From Clostridium bornimense (lineage in GTDB: Bacteria; Bacillota; Clostridia; Clostridiales; Clostridiaceae), in assembly GCF_018917145.1 (NCBI RefSeq), contig NZ_JAHLOD010000009.1, positions 1-64,000 of the forward strand: a DNA stretch of 64,000 nt, written 5' to 3'. Below are positions 9,310-18,198 of this stretch, in pieces (positions within the stretch are counted from its first letter, which is position 1; every line of letters begins with the position of its first letter). Below the pieces are notes generated by a model. The model made no database searches. It had not been told where the DNA came from and was given only the letters and a program-made list of their open reading frames with translations. The position numbers and the translations under genes are program-made.

Positions 9310-10368
9310 TTAATGTTTTCGTATTGCGGTGGATTTCTTATCTTTTTTATCATATATAAGAATACTTATCATAAAAAATATAGATATTACTCCGAATGCT
9401 GGATAGAGTGTAGAGATAAGATTTTTAAATCCTAGTTGTGATATAAAGATACCAATTGTTAAAACTATGAACATTCCATATTTATATGGAATATTAAAAG
9501 CTGAATCTAGTGTTTTGGATATAGAAAATGTATCGGAAACAATAGTAGAAAACATTTCGCAGAATATAACCATAAGTAGAAATCCTTGAATGATTTTACC
9601 AAATCTATCAGCTACAAATAGTAATGGTATCTCAAATTTATGTATAGAGTCAAAGTTACAGGATAATAAGTAGTTTATAGCTAGTGATATTACTGTAAGA
9701 GAAATAGCTCCTATTAGCAGACCGTTAAAAAGTTTCTTTTTATCTTTTATTTCACTGGAAAGAGGTACTATAACTCCGCTACATCCCATTATATTAAAAC
9801 CGCCATAGAGAAAAGCGGAAACAAACCAAAGATTTTTGTAGGGATATATATTATGAGATTCTATAGAAGTGGTAGAAGAAAAACCTACATAAAAAATAAA
9901 TATTATTGCTATTATAGAAATTAACATTGGTACAATGCATGAATTTATTGCGAATAATCCATCGGTATTTTTCATAAGAGTTAAAATAGCAATAAATATT
10001 ATAAGTAGACTTCCTATTATTTTAGGAATTCCAAAGTATTGATTTAATAAAGCTCCAGAACCTGCAATAATTATAGAACAGGAGCTTAATAAATATAATG
10101 TTGTTACAAATCCAGTAGCTTTTCCAAGAAAACCTGGAGAAACTAGGTTACATAGTTCAGAATATGAATTCAAATTATGTCTAATAGATAGATTTATTAC
10201 AGCGTTTCCTAATAGTATGTAGATTATAAGCGGGATAAATAATGCTATAAAAGATATTTTCCCGTAGTTTGTGAAAAATTGAGTTATTTCTTGTCCAGAA
10301 GCTAAACCGGCACCAACGATAGTACCGACAAAGACTAGACCTATTTGTAATGATGATTTCTTTTTCAT
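9310..10368 (-). CDS. YkvI-family membrane transporter
   Basis: A 352-residue integral membrane protein with roughly ten hydrophobic segments. The N-terminal motif IGLVFVGTIVGAGLASGQEI is typical of YkvI-like proteins, distant relatives of amino-acid/APC-type transporters with an unwound first helix (GAGLASG). The substrate is unknown. AAGGAGG precedes the ATG at 10368. It converges on sleC and diverges from the lipoprotein gene at 10484. No substrate-related genes adjoin it. Confidence 0.85.
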   Translation of the reverse strand: MKKKSSLQIGLVFVGTIVGAGLASGQEITQFFTNYGKISFIALFIPLIIYILLGNAVINLSIRHNLNSYSELCNLVSPGFLGKATGFVTTLYLLSSCSIIIAGSGALLNQYFGIPKIIGSLLIIFIAILTLMKNTDGLFAINSCIVPMLISIIAIIFIFYVGFSSTTSIESHNIYPYKNLWFVSAFLYGGFNIMGCSGVIVPLSSEIKDKKKLFNGLLIGAISLTVISLAINYLLSCNFDSIHKFEIPLLFVADRFGKIIQGFLLMVIFCEMFSTIVSDTFSISKTLDSAFNIPYKYGMFIVLTIGIFISQLGFKNLISTLYPAFGVISIFFMISILIYDKKDKKSTAIRKH

Positions 10369-10483
10369 AAATCCTCCTTAAATAATGGGTTTCATTAATA
10401 TATACACTGAAATTTTAAGATAATTACATAAATAATTATTAATATCACAAAATAATTAATAAAAGAAGAAACGGAGAGATACT

Positions 10484-11488
10484 ATGAAGAGAATTGTGGC
10501 ATTATTTTTATGTATTTTTTTATTAGTAGGTTGTAGTGAAAAAGGGGTTTCAATTGAAAAAACTTCTAAAGATTTTAATTTATATGAAGGAAAGTCTATT
10601 GCAAAAGAATTTATGAAAAACTTAGTACAAGAGAGATATGAAGAGAATAGGACGCTATTAGTTACAGAGGAAGCAAATAATGTAATAAATCAAAGTAACA
10701 CTCTAAAAATCGTAAGTTATAATTTAAAAGAGGAAGTTGAAATCGGAGAAAAGGGAGAGTATACTTTTGGAATAATAAGATGTGATCTATTAGAAGGATA
10801 TAGTAGTTCCGAGACTATAAAGATAAAAGTAGAAAGACAAGATGATAAGTACAAGATAGTAGAGGTATCTCCACTTACTGAAGGAGAATTAGTGAAAGAT
10901 GGAGATGAAGTAAGAGTACGATTTAAAAATGATGCAAGGAATTATTTAGTTCTAAACAAATTTAGTTTGCCGCAGTATGATATAAACAAAGAAGATAATG
11001 TAGAAATAAATAAGGTGAAGATAAACACTGATAATATAATAACATTAACGTTAGGGTTTGATGTGGAAGAAGGTATAGTGACAACTTATGATAAAGATTC
11101 ATATATATTTACTTTTGATATAGAAAATCAGTGGAACAAGGAAGAAAAGGCAGATAGCGATACACCTATAGGAACTAAGGTTAATTGTCTTGATATATTA
11201 AAAAATAAGAAAGTTGAGTTTGTAGCATATAGTCCTAAAGAAAAATATATATTAGTTCAGTATAGCAGCGATGGAAATAAAGGTATAGCAGCATATTTTG
11301 CAAAGAATAGAGATAAAGTAGATTTTGATTTTGAAAAGGAGTTCCCTTTGGAGGAAAATGATATAACGTACATTGATTTTGATGAAGAATATCTTTATTA
11401 TAAAGTTAAAAATAGAAAAAGTAATCATGAAGAAAACTATAAGTTAAATTTAGAAAACTATGAGAATAAGAAAGTAGAGGGTATATAG
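10484..11488 (+). CDS. uncharacterised lipoprotein
   Basis: A 334-residue protein with a type II signal peptide: MKRI, a hydrophobic stretch, then the lipobox LVGC with Cys18 as the expected lipidated residue. The rest is acidic/lysine-rich with beta-like segments and no motif I recognise. It would be anchored to the outer face of the membrane. A CGGAGAG site precedes the ATG. The next gene starts at the base after its stop, so the two are translationally close and likely one operon. Function unknown. Confidence 0.8.
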   Translation: MKRIVALFLCIFLLVGCSEKGVSIEKTSKDFNLYEGKSIAKEFMKNLVQERYEENRTLLVTEEANNVINQSNTLKIVSYNLKEEVEIGEKGEYTFGIIRCDLLEGYSSSETIKIKVERQDDKYKIVEVSPLTEGELVKDGDEVRVRFKNDARNYLVLNKFSLPQYDINKEDNVEINKVKINTDNIITLTLGFDVEEGIVTTYDKDSYIFTFDIENQWNKEEKADSDTPIGTKVNCLDILKNKKVEFVAYSPKEKYILVQYSSDGNKGIAAYFAKNRDKVDFDFEKEFPLEENDITYIDFDEEYLYYKVKNRKSNHEENYKLNLENYENKKVEGI

Positions 11489-12460
11489 ATGATAAATGAA
11501 AAATGGGGAGGAAAATCATATTATACTTTAAATTCATTTTTAAGAGAGAAGTTTAATGAAAAAGTATTTAAGATTTCTCTTGATGGAGGATTTTCTTGCC
11601 CTAATAGAGATGGAAAGGTAGCAACAGGAGGGTGTACTTATTGTAGTTCTAGTGGATCAGGAGATTTTGCTGGAAATAGAGTTCAATCAATATCAGATCA
11701 GTTTGATGATATAAAAGATATGATGAACAAGAAGTGGAGTAGTGGCAAATTAATAGCCTATTTTCAAGCTTATACAAATACGTATGCACCAGTAGAGGAG
11801 TTAAGAAGAAAGTATAAAGAGGCTATTTCAAAAGAAGGTGTAGTAGGGTTAGCTATAGGAACTCGTCCTGATTGTTTGCCAGAGGATGTACTTGATTTAT
11901 TAGAAGAAATGAGTAAAGAAGTTTATGTATGGGTAGAGTTAGGGTTACAATGTGTTAGTGATAAAACTGCTGAAAGAATAAATAGAGCATACCCATTAAC
12001 TACATTTGAAAAAGGGCTAAAAGGATTAAGAGATAGAGGGATAGATACAGTAGTTCATAGTATTTTTGGACTGCCTGGTGAAACTAAAGAAGATATGCTT
12101 GATACTATAAAATATTTATCAAATCAAGATATCCAAGGAATAAAGATACATCTTTTGCATCTTATGAAAAATACAAAAATGGCAGAAGAGTACGAAAAGG
12201 AGCCATTTGATTTTTTAACAAAAGAAGAGTATATAGATTTAATATGTGAAGCTGTTGGATATATAAGAGATGATATTGTTATTCATAGGCTTACAGGAGA
12301 TGCACCACGTCAACTATTAATAGGACCAATGTGGAGTTTGAAAAAGTGGGAAATACTAAATGCTATTGATAATACTCTTAGAGATAGGGGAATATATCAA
12401 GGTATGAATTTTAAAGAGATAGAAGGATTTAAATATACTAAAAACGAAGGGGCGAAATAG
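11489..12460 (+). CDS. radical SAM protein, TIGR01212 (YhcC-like) family
   Basis: A 323-residue cytoplasmic protein with the family-specific cluster motif SCPNRDGKVATGGCTYC near residue 36; its cysteines (CX12CX2C spacing) would ligate the [4Fe-4S] cluster used to cleave S-adenosylmethionine. GTRPDCLPEDVLDLL, ELGLQCVSDKTAERINR and HSIFGLPGET are further family signatures. The chemistry of this family has not been settled to my knowledge. The ATG directly follows the stop of the lipoprotein gene, and the next gene begins at its own stop, indicating one operon. Confidence 0.93.
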   Translation: MINEKWGGKSYYTLNSFLREKFNEKVFKISLDGGFSCPNRDGKVATGGCTYCSSSGSGDFAGNRVQSISDQFDDIKDMMNKKWSSGKLIAYFQAYTNTYAPVEELRRKYKEAISKEGVVGLAIGTRPDCLPEDVLDLLEEMSKEVYVWVELGLQCVSDKTAERINRAYPLTTFEKGLKGLRDRGIDTVVHSIFGLPGETKEDMLDTIKYLSNQDIQGIKIHLLHLMKNTKMAEEYEKEPFDFLTKEEYIDLICEAVGYIRDDIVIHRLTGDAPRQLLIGPMWSLKKWEILNAIDNTLRDRGIYQGMNFKEIEGFKYTKNEGAK

Positions 12461-12462
12461 TG

Positions 12463-13170
12463 ATGAAAATTGATTTAATTCCATCAGTAGATTTTATTAA
12501 AGAGGACAAGCTAATAGGGAAATCTGTTATTGTAATAGATATGTTAAGAGCAACAAGCGTTATTGTTACTGCAATGAAGAATAAATGTAAAGAGGTTATA
12601 CCAGTAGTAACAATAGAAGAAGCATTAGCATTGAAAGAGCAATATGATTGTTTATTAGGTGGAGAAAGACGAGCTGTTAAGATAGAAGGTTTTGATTTTT
12701 CTAATTCTCCATTAGAATATACAGAAGATAAAGTTTCTGGTAGGGTAGTAACTATGACAACATCAAATGGAACACGAGCAATTAAAGGTTGTGAAAAAGG
12801 TAAAACTTTAATTATGGCTGCAATGATTAATGGAGAAGCTGTAGCAAAAAAACTTGTAGAAATCGGTGATGATGTAGTTATTGTTAATGCCGGTACAGAA
12901 GGTGAATTTTCCATAGATGATTTTATATGTGGTGGTCATATAATTAATCACTTATGTAATATGGAAAAGGAAGTAGAGCTATCTGATATAGCTAAAACAG
13001 CATTATTTGTTTATAGAAATAATGAAAATGTAGAAGATTATATAAAAGAAGCTAGACATTATAGAAGAATGATGGAATTAGGACTTCAAGATGACTTTGC
13101 TTATTGTTGTAAGAAGGACATTACAGATGTAGTTCCAGTATATAAAGAGGGAAAGATAGTTAATAACTAA
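12463..13170 (+). CDS. comB: 2-phosphosulfolactate phosphatase-like protein (ComB family)
   Basis: About 235 residues. ComB dephosphorylates 2-phospho-3-sulfolactate in archaeal coenzyme M synthesis. The protein shows VIDMLRATSVIVTAM, LGGERRAVKIEGFDFSNSP, MTTSNGTRAI and VNAGTEGEFSIDDFICGG, all ComB-family segments. Coenzyme M is not expected in clostridia, so the physiological substrate may be another sulfonate or phosphoester. Two starts compete: GTG 12460, overlapping the radical SAM stop, and ATG 12463. GAAGGGG at 12446 suits either and I prefer the ATG. It is last in a three-gene operon. Confidence 0.88.
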   Translation: MKIDLIPSVDFIKEDKLIGKSVIVIDMLRATSVIVTAMKNKCKEVIPVVTIEEALALKEQYDCLLGGERRAVKIEGFDFSNSPLEYTEDKVSGRVVTMTTSNGTRAIKGCEKGKTLIMAAMINGEAVAKKLVEIGDDVVIVNAGTEGEFSIDDFICGGHIINHLCNMEKEVELSDIAKTALFVYRNNENVEDYIKEARHYRRMMELGLQDDFAYCCKKDITDVVPVYKEGKIVNN

Positions 13171-13192
13171 TATAAAATATTGAGTAGTAAAA

Positions 13193-13717
13193 GAAGGGGA
13201 TGTCGCACAAAAGGGTTAGAAATCAGCGTGCGGTAGTTTTTTCAGCAAAATAGAATGTTAGGGCACAAGTATGATGGCACAAGGCACAGGGATATATCAG
13301 TGCACAGTTGTCAGTGCACAGTGCACAGTGGTGGATGAAATTCCTTTGGGGAATTTCTGAGATTTTAAGTGCTACAATTTTGTGTATAGAATAAGTTGGT
13401 TTTCTTAAGATATTTATATTTGATATAGAACTATTACGGCGGGCTAATGAAGGTTGTACCTTCATGTAGCTTGAAGTTAGAACCCATTATTTATGAAAAA
13501 CAACACTTAAGTATAATAGTTTTATATATGCACTAAATATATCTATTCACACAATTGTACCTCTTGTCGCCCTAAGGACTAAAATATTTTCACCATTGTG
13601 GGAAATTAACCGAAACTGTGAACTGCCTTAACTGTACATTGAAATTACCCTTACTTGTGCCATAATAAAAGGAGATATCGCTAACAACTTTTCATTTGTT
13701 AATGCGACATCTCCTTC
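13193..13717. repeat. large dispersed repeat, copy B, with terminal inverted repeats
   Basis: About 525 bp without a convincing gene. The left end GAAGGGGATGTCGCA (13193-13207) and right end TGCGACATCTCCTTC (13703-13717) are inverted repeats matching at 14 of 15 positions. Inside are tandem GGCACA/GTGCACAG units, the GAAATTCC/GGAATTTC palindrome with TGAGATTTTAAGTG, and the palindrome TGAAGGTTGTACCTTCA (from about 13448). The left 320 bp align with copy C at 21803. It looks like a non-autonomous mobile or MITE-like element. The right end can also fold locally with 13670-13683 as a terminator. Confidence 0.75.
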
Positions 13718-13769
13718 ATAAAAGATTTTGTATTACACGGTAAACTTTACGTAATGTATTTCTATTTGA

Positions 13770-13922
13770 TTATAATTCTACTTCATATCTTTTGAAGTAG
13801 TGTCTACCATCAGGAAGAACAAATTCTAATTGCCAACCAACTAAACTTAATTCATTAAGTTTATTTTGAATTTCAGCATCAGATTTTGAAGATAAAGAAA
13901 TTATTAAATACTCGATATCCAT
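13770..13922 (-). CDS. small DUF4177-like protein, 50 residues
   Basis: A short minus-strand frame, beginning MDIEYLIISLSSKSDAEIQ and ending HYFKRYEVEL, preceded by AGGAG 8 nt before the ATG. The order of a beta strand, a helix with LNEL, GWQLEFV and a terminal strand resembles the DUF4177 family of small proteins (typically LNxxGxxGWELV), though the match is short. Function unknown. It stands alone between repeat copy B and the diverging GalT-like gene. Confidence 0.7.
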   Translation of the reverse strand: MDIEYLIISLSSKSDAEIQNKLNELSLVGWQLEFVLPDGRHYFKRYEVEL

Positions 13923-14066
13923 GTGCACACTCCTATTAGAAAAATAATATTATATTAATAGCTTCTTTATTTTATGTAAGTTTATTTTATTTATTCTACT
14001 GAGGTAATTAAGAAGTAAATAAAGTTTTTTATACAAAGTACTATTAAGCTAATGGAGGATAACAAA

Positions 14067-15041
14067 ATGAAAGTTAAATCTTATAATAGTAATTATAGTT
14101 TTGATGCGTTTACTGATAAAGAAGTTATATTTTGCAAGGGACGAGGGAAGAGACCGATAGTTAGTGGGGGAAAAATATCAAAAGATCAATGCCCATTTTG
14201 TCCTGGAGCTGAAGAGGATACTCCACAGACAATAATGTCAGTTGGAAACCCATGGACTATGAGAGTAATAGAAAATAAATATCCAGCAGTGGCTTCTTTA
14301 GATAATGAAAATTTTGATATTAGAGGACTTCATTATGTAGTTATAGAAACTAATAATCATTATAAGAAGTTATCTGATTTTAAAGATGAAGAGATTTCGC
14401 AGTTATTAAAGTTATATATAGATATGATTAAATATATAAAAAAATATAAAGAAATTAACCATATTCAAATTTTTAAAAATTATAAACGAGAAGCTGGTGC
14501 ATCTATGGATCATATACATTCTCAAATATTAGCTACAAATAATATACCTAATAAGTATTTGAAAGAAGAAGAAAAGTTAAAGCTGTATATAGAAAAGACA
14601 GGTCGTTGTATGATTTGTGATGAAATAAATGAAGAAATAAAAGAAAAAGATAGGGTAGTATATGAAGGAAAGTATTTTTTAGCATATTGTCCTAAAGGGT
14701 CTATATTAGCGTATACTGTTAGAATTGTTCCTAAAGTGCATACTAAATCAATGGAGGAGTTTTCAGAAGAAGAGATAAGTGAATTATCATATATATATAT
14801 TAAGGTTATAAAAAATCTTGATAATATACTTCAAGATCCTCCCATTAATATATGCTATTATTTCATTAAAGAAAGTAGCTATTATCATTTTTATATAGAA
14901 TTTTACCCTAGAAAAAATAACTTAGCAGGATATGAATTATCAACGGATATAATGCTAAACTCTGTGTGTCCTGAAGATGCAGCTTATGAATTATCATGGA
15001 ATGGATTAGGGCACAAGTATGAAGGCACAAGGCACAGATAA
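14067..15041 (+). CDS. galactose-1-phosphate uridylyltransferase-like protein (DUF4931)
   Basis: About 324 residues of the HIT superfamily GalT branch. The N-terminal CPFCPG resembles the zinc site of GalT. The HIT-type active site reads MDHIHSQI, with the nucleophilic His expected at the second His of the HxHxQ. A second CXXC pair (CMICDE) lies near residue 187. True GalT transfers UMP between glucose-1-P and galactose-1-P, but no Leloir-pathway genes lie nearby, so the substrate is uncertain. I start at 14067 because GGAGG is 8-9 nt upstream; the ATG at 14052 overlaps it. The last 12 or so residues (GHKYEGTRHR) are encoded by a dispersed repeat, so the native C terminus has probably been replaced. 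Confidence 0.82.
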   Translation: MKVKSYNSNYSFDAFTDKEVIFCKGRGKRPIVSGGKISKDQCPFCPGAEEDTPQTIMSVGNPWTMRVIENKYPAVASLDNENFDIRGLHYVVIETNNHYKKLSDFKDEEISQLLKLYIDMIKYIKKYKEINHIQIFKNYKREAGASMDHIHSQILATNNIPNKYLKEEEKLKLYIEKTGRCMICDEINEEIKEKDRVVYEGKYFLAYCPKGSILAYTVRIVPKVHTKSMEEFSEEEISELSYIYIKVIKNLDNILQDPPINICYYFIKESSYYHFYIEFYPRKNNLAGYELSTDIMLNSVCPEDAAYELSWNGLGHKYEGTRHR

Positions 15042-15081
15042 TGAGGAAATTGCTGCGGAATTTCTGTAATTGTAAGTGTGG
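15007..15081 (+). repeat. dispersed repeat, copy F, overlapping a coding 3' end
   Basis: TTAGGGCACAAGTATGAAGG, then GGCACAAGGCACAG, then a degenerate GGAAATTGC/GCGGAATTTC palindrome and TGTAATTGTAAGTG. It matches the order of copies A and B. Its first 35 bases are inside the GalT-like gene and supply that gene's stop codon. Confidence 0.8.
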
Positions 15082-15150
15082 TTTTAAAGAGATATAGAAT
15101 ACTCTAAAAATACAACTTAGAAAGAAAAAAATTGTTATTATAGTATTGTA

Positions 15151-15194
15151 AAATAAAGGACTTGGTTACAGTAGTGTAGCAAGTCCTTTATTTT
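15151..15194. terminator. bidirectional terminator
   Basis: AAATAAAGGACTTG (15151-15164) pairs perfectly with CAAGTCCTTTATTT (15180-15193), 14 bp, with a 15-nt loop. It lies between the convergent GalT-like and MutS-like genes. Confidence 0.85.
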
Positions 15195-15250
15195 ATATAG
15201 AGTTTTTGATAAATAAATTGATTCAATAAAAACAAAAGAGTACAATTTTC

Positions 15251-15285
15251 CTGTGCCCTGTGCCCTGTGCCCTGTGCCCTGTGCC
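15251..15285. repeat. five perfect tandem heptamers CTGTGCC
   Basis: Five uninterrupted copies of CTGTGCC (GGCACAG on the other strand) abut the stop codon of the MutS-like gene at 15286. The unit is the same heptamer seen inside the dispersed repeats, so this may be an expanded remnant of one. Confidence 0.9.
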
Positions 15286-16812
15286 CTACTTTTTTAATCT
15301 TTTATAAGTATCATCTATTATTTCTTTTGGATAGTTTAAGATTTCTAATATTTTTACTGCATTTGAAGAAGGACAAAGTCCTTTTTTCAATTTATAATCA
15401 AAAGTCATAGATTTATCTTTATTTATTGTTTCAGAGAAATAATAAAAACTATAATTTTTAACCATGGATGTTAGCTCCATATCGTGAGTAGCAACTATAG
15501 GGATACAATTACTTTTTGATAAGTAATTACAAATAGATGCAGCAGCAGCTACTCTTTCTGTAGGATTAGTTCCTTTAAATATTTCGTCTATTATACAAAG
15601 AATAGGTACTTCATTATTACAATTTTGAACAATAGTTTGAACAGCTTGAGCTTCTTCAAGATAATAACTTTTTCCTGCTAACATGTTATCATTTCTACTG
15701 ATAGAAGTTAAAATATTTAAAATTGGTGCTTCATATTTCTTAGCAAAAGCTATACCTACTGTTTGTGCTAAAATAACATTAATACCGATACTTCTTAAGA
15801 AAGTAGATTTACCTGCCATATTTGAACCTGTAAGAATTAATCCATGATCTTTAATAGTTAGTGAGTTTGCTACACAATTTTCTATAAGAGGATTATATAA
15901 ATCTTCACAGGAGAAGGTTTTATTATCAGTGAAGTTTGGAGAACAAACATAGTTGTTTTCTTCAATTTCCTCTATAGCTAAGTTGCTATCTAGTTCACCG
16001 ATAATTTCGATTAATTCAAGAAGTTCTTTATTGTTACGATCTAATACATTAGCTATTATATTGTAAGCAAAATATCTTATGCCAAATAGTGTATCTAATG
16101 TTATTATTATGGCACTTTGTTTATGTGGTGTACCTAACCATTTACTCAAAGTTGGAATTAAAGAGAACTTTTTATGAATCTCTTCAATTCTTTTTATATC
16201 ATCAGCAAATTCTGGTGCATTGATATTAGCAAGGTCCTCAGCACCAGAAATAACTTTTGCTAAGTATTTTATTAAGATTATAGTATCATTATTATCGTCA
16301 AAGAACTTACCTGAGAATATTGGGTAAGTAATTATCGGAAATACTATTAAAAATAATAAAAATGGATTCAGAAAATATAGTGCTACAGCTAACACAGTAC
16401 ATATTAAAGAAATCTTAGACATTATAGATACAGTAGTAGATCTTTTTAGTTTATTAAATACGATGTCTGTAAAATTATAATATCCTATAGTACCGATGTT
16501 ATCTAATATTTTTCCTATTCTAGTTTTCATATTAGAAGATTTTAATTTAGAAATTTTATCACGTCTTTTTTCTAAATCTTCTTTATTTGTCAAAGGATTT
16601 CTTATGTTACTATATAAGATTTGTTCTCCCAATGATGTTCTAAGATAAGGACAAAATAACTTTAAGTATACATTATCCATCATTAAATCTTTAAATGTTC
16701 CTTCATCTATGGAAGTATCTTTTTTTGTAACTTTTAAAAAGTATGAAGTAAAAATTGATTTTCGCTCATGAAGTTCTTCTAGTTCTAAAAGAGCTTTAGT
16801 GTATTCGTCCAT
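15286..16812 (-). CDS. membrane-associated MutS-like ATPase
   Basis: A 508-residue protein with a MutS-type ABC ATPase at the C terminus (about 320-500): Walker A GSNMAGKSTFLRS, the Q-region/signature segment around SRNDNMLAGKSYYLEE, Walker B LCIIDEIFKGTN and THDMELT. A long helical MutS core region precedes it, and near residues 135-165 are two adjacent hydrophobic stretches that would form membrane spans. It lacks the mismatch-recognition N-terminal domain of MutS1 and the Smr domain of MutS2, so mismatch repair is unlikely. This is a family of MutS-related membrane proteins of unknown role. GGGAGGG lies 6 nt before the ATG at 16812. The rRNA methyltransferase gene lies 28 bp upstream on the same strand. 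Confidence 0.88.
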   Translation of the reverse strand: MDEYTKALLELEELHERKSIFTSYFLKVTKKDTSIDEGTFKDLMMDNVYLKLFCPYLRTSLGEQILYSNIRNPLTNKEDLEKRRDKISKLKSSNMKTRIGKILDNIGTIGYYNFTDIVFNKLKRSTTVSIMSKISLICTVLAVALYFLNPFLLFLIVFPIITYPIFSGKFFDDNNDTIILIKYLAKVISGAEDLANINAPEFADDIKRIEEIHKKFSLIPTLSKWLGTPHKQSAIIITLDTLFGIRYFAYNIIANVLDRNNKELLELIEIIGELDSNLAIEEIEENNYVCSPNFTDNKTFSCEDLYNPLIENCVANSLTIKDHGLILTGSNMAGKSTFLRSIGINVILAQTVGIAFAKKYEAPILNILTSISRNDNMLAGKSYYLEEAQAVQTIVQNCNNEVPILCIIDEIFKGTNPTERVAAAASICNYLSKSNCIPIVATHDMELTSMVKNYSFYYFSETINKDKSMTFDYKLKKGLCPSSNAVKILEILNYPKEIIDDTYKRLKK

Positions 16813-16840
16813 CACAATCCCTCCCCAAAAATAAAGTTAA

Positions 16841-18016
16841 TTAAAGCACTTGGAAAATATAAAACTTTAGATAATAGCTTTCATCATCATTCCAAAGTAT
16901 TGGATGATCCGGTGCTTGAGTTTTAAATTCAACCTGTCTTAACATTTTTCCTGCATCCCTTGCAGCATCAGCAATAGCTTTTTTAAATAACTCTGGACTC
17001 ATAAAGTGAGAGCAAGAAGCAGTTACAAGATATCCCCCATCTTTTACAACTTTAAGTCCTCTAAAGTTAAGTTTCTTATAACCTTTTTGTGCAGCTTTTA
17101 TTGTATCTCTTGATTTTGTAAATGCTGGCGGATCTAAGATAACAACATCAAATTTTTTCCCTTGATGATAGAAGTTATTAAGAGCTTCAAAAGCATCTTC
17201 ACAAATAAATTCTACAGTATCTTCTAAGTTATTTAGTTTGGCATTTTCTCTGCAGTTATTTACAGCATGCTGAGATATGTCAACACCAATTACATGCTTT
17301 GCACCAGCTATACCAGCATTTAATGCAAAAGAGCCAGTATGTGTACAGATATCAATAACCTCTGCATCTTTACAAATTTTATGGATGGCTTTTCTGTTTT
17401 CCTTTTGGTCTAAAAAGAAACCAGTTTTTTGACCATTTTCAATATCTACGTGGTATTTTACGCCATTTTCTTCGATGATTATATTAGTATCAAAAGGAGC
17501 TGTTAAGAATCCTTTTGTTAATTCCATACCTTCCTTTTTTCTAACACTAGCGTCACTTCTTTCATAAACGCCTTTTGCACCGAAATCCTCTACTAATATA
17601 TCAACAATAGTTTGTTTATATTTATCTATTCCAAGAGCTAATGATTGGATAACATAATAGTCATTAAATTTATCAATAACCATTCCAGGAACAAAATCTG
17701 CTTCACCGAATAAGAATCTACAACTAGATGTATCGATAACCTTTTTTCTATAATCCCAAGCAAGATGTAATTTGCGTCTAAAGAATTCCTTATCAATCTC
17801 TTCATTTATATCTCTAGTTAAAATTCTAATAGTAATTAATGAAGCATCATTTATATACCCTTTACCTATAAATTTACCTTCATTAGTATATACATCAACA
17901 ATGTCGCCATTAGTATACTCACCATCGTAGCCCATAATTTCGCCACTAAATATCCAAGGATGCCCCAAAATAGCTTTTTGACCTTTACCTTTATGTAAAT
18001 AGAATTTACAGTTCAT
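16841..18016 (-). CDS. class I SAM-dependent rRNA (cytosine-C5) methyltransferase, RlmI family
   Basis: About 391 residues. An N-terminal PUA-like segment (about 1-70; GHPWIFSGEI) is followed by a Rossmann methyltransferase with TGFFLDQKENR, DICTHTGSFALNAG (SAM-binding motif I), VILDPPAFTKS (motif IV, DPPAF) and the catalytic cysteine region TASCSHFM. RlmI methylates C1962 of 23S rRNA in E. coli; the exact position here is inferred by family. Start 18016 is chosen because GGAGG lies 8 nt upstream; a five-codon-longer frame overlaps that site. It probably shares a transcript with the MutS-like gene downstream. Confidence 0.92.
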   Translation of the reverse strand: MNCKFYLHKGKGQKAILGHPWIFSGEIMGYDGEYTNGDIVDVYTNEGKFIGKGYINDASLITIRILTRDINEEIDKEFFRRKLHLAWDYRKKVIDTSSCRFLFGEADFVPGMVIDKFNDYYVIQSLALGIDKYKQTIVDILVEDFGAKGVYERSDASVRKKEGMELTKGFLTAPFDTNIIIEENGVKYHVDIENGQKTGFFLDQKENRKAIHKICKDAEVIDICTHTGSFALNAGIAGAKHVIGVDISQHAVNNCRENAKLNNLEDTVEFICEDAFEALNNFYHQGKKFDVVILDPPAFTKSRDTIKAAQKGYKKLNFRGLKVVKDGGYLVTASCSHFMSPELFKKAIADAARDAGKMLRQVEFKTQAPDHPILWNDDESYYLKFYIFQVL

Positions 18017-18198
18017 AAATTTATCCTCCAAAAATATTAATCTTATTATAGTATAACCATCAAAAGAGCAAAAAGCATTAATAACTATTAAATAGATAAA
18101 GAGAGAACAAATTTCCTTTGACAGAAAACTGGTGTATAAATTAAACTAATAGTTAGTGTTACAATAGTAGAAATTATACGGGACTGTAGGAGGAATAT

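Noticed and set aside
12438-12914. 158-codon minus-strand frame over comB
   Set aside because: Antisense shadow of a well-supported gene; no RBS or recognisable domain.
13223-13465. 80-codon minus-strand frame in repeat copy B
   Set aside because: Composed of the heptamer repeats (repeated CALC motifs) and not kept in the other copies.
15251-15285. Heptamer tract as a small CRISPR-like array
   Set aside because: Pure tandem units with no spacers; it is a simple repeat.
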